64,000 bases of DNA from Corbicula japonica (lineage: Eukaryota > Mollusca > Bivalvia > Venerida > Cyrenidae): NCBI GenBank assembly GCA_038501625.1, contig JAZAYU010000256.1, positions 496,001 to 560,000 on the forward strand. Reading direction: 5' to 3'. Positions 58,501-64,000 of this stretch are shown in pieces. Position 1 is the first letter of the stretch, and every line of letters begins with the position of its first letter. The notes beneath the pieces were generated by a model. The model ran no database searches. It saw only the letters and a program-made list of their open reading frames with translations, and was not told the origin of the DNA. A program made the translations under genes and the position numbers.

Positions 58501-61500
58501 AAACAACTTTTCACAGCACACCATTTTTTATTCACAGATCTATTTAAACGCTTTTATTTCAAAATGTTTCAGCCATTGGCCTTCTTCAGTTGATAATGTC
58601 ACAATAAGTCTACATTTTCTTTCTAAAACATTATATACACAGGAATTAATAAGTAATGTTTGCACGACATCATCAACGTTACAATAGATGTCACCATTCT
58701 TTAGTTATTGATCCAAAACTATTTTTAAATTAAAGTAACTGTGACCTTGACCTAGATCCTAATATGGATCCCAGAATCAATTGGATTCATCTACTGATCA
58801 TAAGCTATATATACCAAATGTGGGGATATTGGTTACCAATATTGGTGATTGTAGGTCAAACCACTCTTCAGTTGCTTTTTTATCAGAAACCAAAACAGTT
58901 TATAGTCAGGCAGATGGGACAACCTGCACTACATGGTAATATGACCATTTTTCAAATAGCCATTAAGCATAATAGTTAAGGAATGATTACTGGGCGTGCA
59001 TGTCTTTGAGGATCATAAGAGTAAATTCTGAGTGGTGAAAGCAAAGTTAGTAAGTGACTGAACCAAAACTTTTAACCTTGGTTAAGTTTACGTAGAAGGA
59101 CAGACAGACAGATATAGTGCCAGATGATCCCAGGCTTACCTGTAGAGGTGTTTAGCTACTGCCGGTTCTGAGGACGACGCTTCAAGAACAATCTTCCCTG
59201 AACAGTGCTCTACATGGGCACGTGCATGCTCCTTGTCATATACCAGTCTGGAAAATACAGGAAATACACACATCTAATTGTAATGGGTGAGTAGCTTCTT
59301 AATCATTATTATTTACATTTTTTATTATGATTCACCATCCTCATCAACATCGGTATCCTCATCCTTAAAATCACAATTATCAAAATTAACCCATTACTCC
59401 ATATGCGTTTCAGCAGGTGTGTGACCATTGTGGATTCAGACCAGCTGGCAAATCCATGCTGTCTGATCAGGATCTACACTGTTTGCTATTTGATTCATCA
59501 GGCTATTTCTGACCAAGAAGCCAACAGTGTAGATCCTGATCAGACAGCATGAATGTGCCAGCTGATCAGGATCTACGATTTGTCCATGCAGTAAAGGTCT
59601 TCTATGGAGTAAAGGGTTGGTTAACTCATTCAATATATATATTTTTAAACTGTCACACTTTAAAGGAATGCTTAAGTAACTTGTTTTCCATTATCTAATG
59701 ACAACCAGAAATCATATTTTCATAATAAGACTTAACAGTCAAATGGTACACCTACTTGTGGTAATAATCTTTCCTAGGTGCCTGATATTTCCAACCTTTC
59801 CTCTTTGGTTCAAGTCCCATGAACTCCAAAGCCCTGAAATAGTACTTAGTAATACATGTTCTGGTAATACAATGTAGTGAATTTTTAGGCTAGGCGCTGT
59901 CGCCGTGACGGTGCGGGTTCGCTCCCAGTTAGAGGCACTATCATTTGAAATTCACAGTAGCGCTATTTGTGCAGTGTGGCGGCCGTAAAAAGTCTCCCCG
60001 TACATATAGTCAGTACTGTTATCAGTAAAATAACCCGTTACCGATGTCATGCAGTGATTGTTACGTATATCAGGGCTATCCGATCAACCTTTTTTGTGGT
60101 TGTCCCGGTTAGCTCAATTGGTTGCATCGCAGGAATTGCAGGGCTAGGCGCTGTTGCCGTGACGGTGCTGTATATGATTTTACTGTATATGATTTTAACG
60201 GTAATTATATTCTAAGATGCTTTCTTCTCATCGGGCTTACATCAAACCAGAGTTGAGGTATGATGAACTGTACAAATTTTGATCAAGATAAATTATTATA
60301 TGACAATTGACACAAGGATAAGATTTACAATCTACAAAATGAAGGGTAAAACATTAGTTTCAATGACATGGAGTTAAAACAAGGTTATGACTGCTGAATT
60401 TTCTGGATAAAGCTCATTATGACCATTGAGATTTGAACTACAAGGGCCAAATTTCATTACACTGGTAATATATAAAGCAGAAATGTTTCCACCGTCAGCA
60501 GTTCTTGATTTTGACACTTCAATTTCTGGTGTGAGTGAAATACCTGTCATGAACTCCACATTTACATACCATGATCTTCTATCTAAGAAGTAAAGGGTTG
60601 AGACCACAATGATCTACCTTACCTTGGATTCCTGTTAGTGAACAATGGATTCACTTTGATATTCTTGTTATCTGCAGACAGAATGGGAACACTGGTGCTC
60701 AGACATCTACATCTCTGTGCTAAATAAAACAACAACTTACTGTTAAAATACAAAGCAAACCAAATTTGACAATTAAAAAAAAAGGTCTTCTGAAGAAATA
60801 TTGGGGTTGCATAGGATTAAACTGTTAAAACACCACCTAAGCTTTGCTCTACACAGATGAAGTGCACAAAGGGGTCTCACAGTAACAATCAGGTGCTATG
60901 AAGAAAAAGTCTTAAACATTTGAAGACATTATAAAATGTGTTCTTTTTCTATACTTCTCTCTTTAAACATTCATTTCAAAAGTTATTAGTCGAAGGATTG
61001 TGCCCAATATGTATTAAATAAGCTCTGAATACACCATATTCTCTACAATTAACCCTTTACGTCTTTTATCCCTTTATTAACATGGGCCAACTGTAGATCA
61101 GGTTTGCCGGCACATCTGTGTCATCTGTTACAGCCGTTTGGCTAAACATGCCAGCTTTAAAGGTGCCAAGAACACTTCGACCCCAACCCCCAAATTCCTA
61201 GCTTGAGGTGAACCAGGCAGTTGGCACTCTTTATCCATGTTGCAGAAAAAGTGAGGTCAACAGCAAGGCTGTTGGGCGTTACCATATGCTGCCTACATTA
61301 CTCATTTATCTTTTGCAGCCTGGCATCAACCACACACACCAATCACTGCAGTTTCTAGTCTACACTCTCTTTGAAGTACTTGTCAAGCACTTCTGATATT
61401 AGTGAGGTTAGTCTCAGTGAATGCGAACCAGCCACCCTCCCAGCGGACACCCATACAAACATGCAAACACTGACTAAGCAAAGTATTGCTTATTTGTTTG

Positions 61501-62049
61501 ACAGTCTGTACACTTTAATTAGCTCTTGCTGCCAGACTTCCGGAAGTTGAAAAAAAGTGTCAGATATTTGGTCAGACAAGATTTAAAAACCTGTCTGACC
61601 GAAACATATTAAAAAGGAATTAGCAGTTCAAATTTTTGTCTGATATTCAGTCGGATAACATTCAAAAACACGTCGGACATGCCAAATTTTTACCAGACAG
61701 GTCTGTCGGTCTGGCAACTTTCAGGAAGTCTGCATGTCACAGGGTAAGAAACTAAAGAAGCTTAAATAGCGAATGAAGCTAAAAGAGTGAATCATCTCCC
61801 AACTGAGTTACCCAATTGCCTCCACATCTTTCCAAAAAGGTGACAAGAGATACATGTACCAACTTGACAATACCCCACCCAGTTTTTACTACAGCAGTGT
61901 GCAATTGGTGAACGTTGTTTTTGGAAATACATTAAGAAAATGACAGCTGTCTCAAAAGTTTTACCTGCAAACGATAGAACCTTGCATGAAAAAGATGTTG
62001 TCGCAAACAAAGCGGGTGATATATTTGTAAAAGGAACGAATTTGTTCAT
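55536..62049 (-). CDS. MRPL18: Mitochondrial ribosomal protein uL18m, six exons
   Basis: Minus-strand exons in order: 62049-61965, 60719-60623, 59833-59756, 59247-59140, 58479-58362, 55811-55536; 762 nt, 253 residues, all phases agree and all introns are GT/AG. Exon 1 (MNKFVPFTNISPALFATTSF) is a mitochondrial presequence. Exon 2 ends NPLFTNRNPR, matching the FTNRNPRNLE motif of human MRPL18. Exon 3 has ALEFMGLEPKRKGWKY (human NLELLSVARKERGW). Exon 4 has RAHVEHCSGKIVLEASSSE and AKHLY. Exon 5 has NVGLLLARRMLEAGI then VFYDE (human IGRVLAQRCLEAGINFMVY). The product is a large-subunit mitoribosome protein of the uL18 family, which contacts 5S-type RNA or the central protuberance. The human protein is 180 residues and ends soon after the last-exon motif (ALKENAIELTEPEE); here about 65 further charged residues follow. 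Confidence 0.93.
56333..57049 (+). mobile_element. Helentron-like element E with ~135-165-bp tandem core
   Basis: The left end is TTGTGTCGCCCTTTCGAAG, then TTTGTCCGTCCGTCGGTCC. The core has about four units (AAAACTTAACGTTGGCTATA, TTCTTCATCAAACTTTCAAA, GGTCAAGGTCACATTTGATG). The right end is AGAGGGCGACACAAG (inverse of the left), a GTGTTC-AACT-GAACAC hairpin, CCATCTAG, then TTAA. It lies in the last intron of MRPL18. Confidence 0.78.
57050..57497. mobile_element. CAGTGAAATA inverted-repeat element, relative of the 11280-11715 block
   Basis: Starts TTAATTTTATGTTTTCCAGT with TTTTCTCAGTGAAATAAAAA and ends AAAATTTGTTTGTTTCAGTG then AAATATCCTCTA. The same two end motifs occur at 11277-11350 and 11545-11712 inside the TA-flanked element. 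Boundaries are approximate. Confidence 0.5.
57528..57812 (-). mobile_element. Degenerate inverted copy of element E
   Basis: On the minus strand: TTTGTGTCACCCTTTTGAAG, then a GTCAGTCCAGCGGTCTGTC stretch, then ATTTCTTAATATTTCTTCAT and CAAACTTTCAAATTATATTG. About 480 bp separate it from element E in the opposite orientation. Confidence 0.7.
57938..58165. mobile_element. Degenerate family 1 MITE
   Basis: GATCAGCTGGCACATCTGTC, GTCAGAAATTACCTGATGAA and GTAGATCCTAATCTAATTGC are recognisable; the ends are lost. Confidence 0.6.
59386..59624. mobile_element. Family 1 MITE copy
   Basis: TTAACCCATTACTCCATATG to TATGGAGTAAAGGGTTGGTTAA, in an MRPL18 intron. Confidence 0.8.
59885..60190. mobile_element. 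tRNA-derived SINE, two incomplete copies joined head to tail
   Basis: An A-box-like GTTAGCTCAATTGG is at 60111-60124, and a B-box-like GCGGGTTCGCTCCC is at 59913-59926, i.e. before it. GCTAGGCGCTGT then GCCGTGACGGTGC occurs at 59890 and again at 60143. The order therefore is a 5'-truncated copy followed by the 5' part of a second copy. It lies in an MRPL18 intron. The B-box itself is intact, but no complete tRNA gene is present. Confidence 0.6.
61533..61732. mobile_element. CAGACTTCC MITE, copy 2
   Basis: CAGACTTCCGGAAGTTGAAA to CTTTCAGGAAGTCTG. Its right arm, inverted, matches the left arm of the copy at 14701-14920 through CAGACCTGTCTGGTAAAA, so the two copies are in opposite orientation. 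It lies in MRPL18 intron 1. Confidence 0.8.
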
Positions 62050-62695
62050 TTTTTGAGTATTGACATTACTTCAGTACACTGAGAGGGATCAAAATTAAAA
62101 TTTAGTACAACTGCTGCGCATCTTGTGACATTTAAAAGCAAGCTTCTGAAAAAAATAAGACAAAAAATAATCTGACTATCTGTTACATCTGAAAAATCGA
62201 CATTCGAAATTATTGAAAGGCATAAAGTTTACAAAATGATAGCTCCCAAAAAATTGAAACCGGAAACACGTGAAACATGAGGTAAACATACAACTGTCAA
62301 ATTAGTATTTTAATTTTGCTGGGTGATAGTTGAGGTTAATCGGTAGTTATGATGCATCTTAAGATGTTGTCTGTTATGCGCTATACCTCGATCTTTAAAT
62401 AACAGAAGTTACTTTAGTAGTTTTTATGTTGCGACTAACAAGCAATAATTCGGATGTAAACACTTTTCGGAAAAAATAATAGGCTTGTATGATAGATTTG
62501 ATCGGATAGTGGAGGGCTCGCTACTCGTCTGTTCCCTCTTTATACCAGAAGTATTATATTCTAGATTCCTGCCTATAAGTACTCACTACCTATTTTATTT
62601 CATAGTTTAACTAGATGATAAATGCTGCTCAATATATGCGCGGTATGTTTTATCACACCAGAGCTACATCAGGATAATATATAGTTATTTGGTTT
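62050..62695. other. Upstream flank of MRPL18
   Basis: Should hold the MRPL18 promoter and 5' UTR. No core element is distinctive and no other gene is seen. Confidence 0.4.
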
Positions 62696-62697
62696 CT

Positions 62698-62812
62698 TGA
62701 CAGGGAATGTGAGGATATATTGCCAGTCTGGGTGTCATATTACCCGAGCCGCAGGCGAGGGATAATATGACACCCAGACCGGCAATATATCCTCACATAC
62801 CCTTTCAAGGAA
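62698..62812. repeat. Long near-perfect palindrome
   Basis: GAATGTGAGGATATATTGCC, then GTCTGGGTGTCATATTACCC, centre GAGCCGCAGGCGAGG, then the inverse arm ending GGCAATATATCCTCACATACC. The arms are about 45 bp. It could form a cruciform or be a MITE remnant. Confidence 0.8.
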
Positions 62813-62996
62813 CAAAATAATTGTTTTATTATACTGCAAAGACTTTTTCAGACAAAAATAATAAGAAAATATTGATTTTTCATCTATTTCGCTTATTTAA
62901 TGCGGCATGGCTTAATTACCCTCTGAGAACCTCAATAATTACATGTCTGACGTCATTAATTTACCTGCATGACGTCACTTCTATAGAAATTGAATG

Positions 62997-63545
62997 CAGA
63001 GGTGTAGAAATTTTCTTTGACCCACTCGCCCTGCAGGTCGAGTGAATGAGTAAGTGCACTCGCCCTTACAGAAAGTGCACTCGCCTTTACATTTTAAATA
63101 AAATACTCTTTCTGTTGCAATTTTCGTTTTTCTATTCGTTCTATCTCTTTCTTACTGTCTCGCTTGCTCTCTCGCTTTTCATCATCACCCCTACCTTGTG
63201 TAAAAAACATTATCTTCATTTGTTTCGACTTTTTGACATACAGCGGGAAAATACGTGCACTTGCAGCCTCGTTTGATTTGGGAAACCCAATGAGGATAAA
63301 AATAAATTGCTGCTGTTACCTTTACATCAGAAACGTTCCGAATATACCGGAAATGGACCGAAATACCGGAAATCAAATTGTATTTTGTAAACAAAGTGAA
63401 AATATTTAATTTTTCTGAAGGAAACACATGTGCTTTGCTGAAAAAGTTTACTCGCCCGATCGGTCGAGTGGTTCCGCCGCTTCACTCGACCCAACGGATC
63501 ATTTACTCGCCATGGCAAGCGGTCGAGTGGAATTCTACACCTCTG
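62997..63545. mobile_element. 549-bp TIR element with 5-bp target duplication
   Basis: CAGAGGTGTAGAAATTTTC at the left and GGAATTCTACACCTCTG at the right, with GAATG at 62992-62996 and 63546-63550. Beyond the 13-bp perfect termini, the subterminal regions share GGTCGAGTG/CACTCGACC and ACTCGCC motifs in several orientations. No transposase ORF. Confidence 0.78.
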
Positions 63546-63550
63546 GAATG

Positions 63551-64000
63551 GATTATTGATTTGATATTTATTTACAAAATTTGAGAATAATCTGATCGTT
63601 TTCAACGTTAAAAACATAACACAAATATTTTCTGTAACAATTTTAGTAATCCCTAAGCATACCGCTTGATAATTTACAAAATCGGCTTCAAATTATGCAT
63701 TTTTTCGGAAATTGAAAACAAAATGGCGGACAACACCAAAAGGTGGGAGGCCAGAGGGGGGAATTAAGGCATGTGCGTTCATATCTACGGCCGAGCCGTA
63801 AATACGGATATACATCAACGTCAAATTATCCAATCAAATTCAAGCAAATTTCTTTGCAGTATAATAACATCACTTCCAACCTGTCTCACTATTGAGCTAT
63901 CTTATCAGTGAAGTAAACTGACCGCCTGACAAGTTAAGCCATAGTTTGCTTGGTCAATGCCTGGATAGCTATCCCGCTTGTTGGTTCGTACACATCTGGG
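63551..64000. other. Window end, no feature recognised
   Basis: No exon, RNA gene or repeat boundary was recognised here. Confidence 0.4.

Noticed and set aside
59885..60190. Functional tRNA gene
   Set aside because: A-box and B-box are in the wrong order and no acceptor stem or cloverleaf can be formed.
60374..60607. 77-codon minus-strand ORF in an MRPL18 intron
   Set aside because: No domain, no matching phase with flanking exons, and the exon 2 to exon 3 junction is already complete.

Overview
The window is eukaryotic genomic DNA: short GT/AG-bounded exons, kilobase introns, poly(A) signals, and a very high load of small palindromic and tandem-repeat transposable elements. Gene content (TBCCD1, an mTERF-family gene, an AIFM3-like gene, a RING-less B-box/propeller gene, MRPL18) and repeat style (pearl-like elements with 150-185 bp core repeats, TTAA-flanked palindromic MITEs) point to a bivalve mollusc, probably a heterodont clam. 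Species level is not supported.

Layout. 278-8726 (+): the last six exons of TBCCD1; the gene starts outside the window. 8727-14979: gene-free DNA with a 1.86 kb TA-flanked TIR element, a MITE with a 9-bp target duplication and a divergent tandem array. 14980-16326 (+): an intronless-CDS mitochondrial mTERF-domain protein. 18315-41663 (+): a complete AIFM3-like flavoprotein in 16 coding exon positions (599 residues), with a mitochondrial presequence, a Rieske domain and a FAD/NADH oxidoreductase fold. 41664-45266: gene-free. 45267-50195: a 4.9 kb helentron-like non-autonomous element carrying a nested second element and a large TACCA satellite. 50454-52572 (+): a B-box, coiled-coil, beta-propeller (TRIM-like) gene. 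55536-62049 (-): MRPL18 (uL18m) in six exons. 62050-64000: 5' flank of MRPL18 with two inverted-repeat elements and no recognisable gene.

Three of the five genes (mTERF, AIFM3-like, MRPL18) appear to encode mitochondrial proteins, but they are unrelated in pathway and nothing suggests co-regulation. The most interesting biology is in the AIFM3-like gene. It has two homologous 116-nt exons (9a, 9b) of identical length and phase that must be mutually exclusive, because double inclusion or double skipping brings a stop codon almost at once. The swap replaces the acidic residue expected to bind NADH ribose with Cys-Arg. The same gene has a tandemly duplicated, decayed Rieske exon, and the duplicate preserves the empty insertion site of a 1.4 kb helentron-like element, showing insertion without target duplication.

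Six sequence-unrelated repeat families in the window share one architecture: subterminal inverted repeats, usually a tandem-repeat core, then a 3' hairpin followed by CTTG or CTAG before T. This matches the helentron-associated (HINE/pearl) type.
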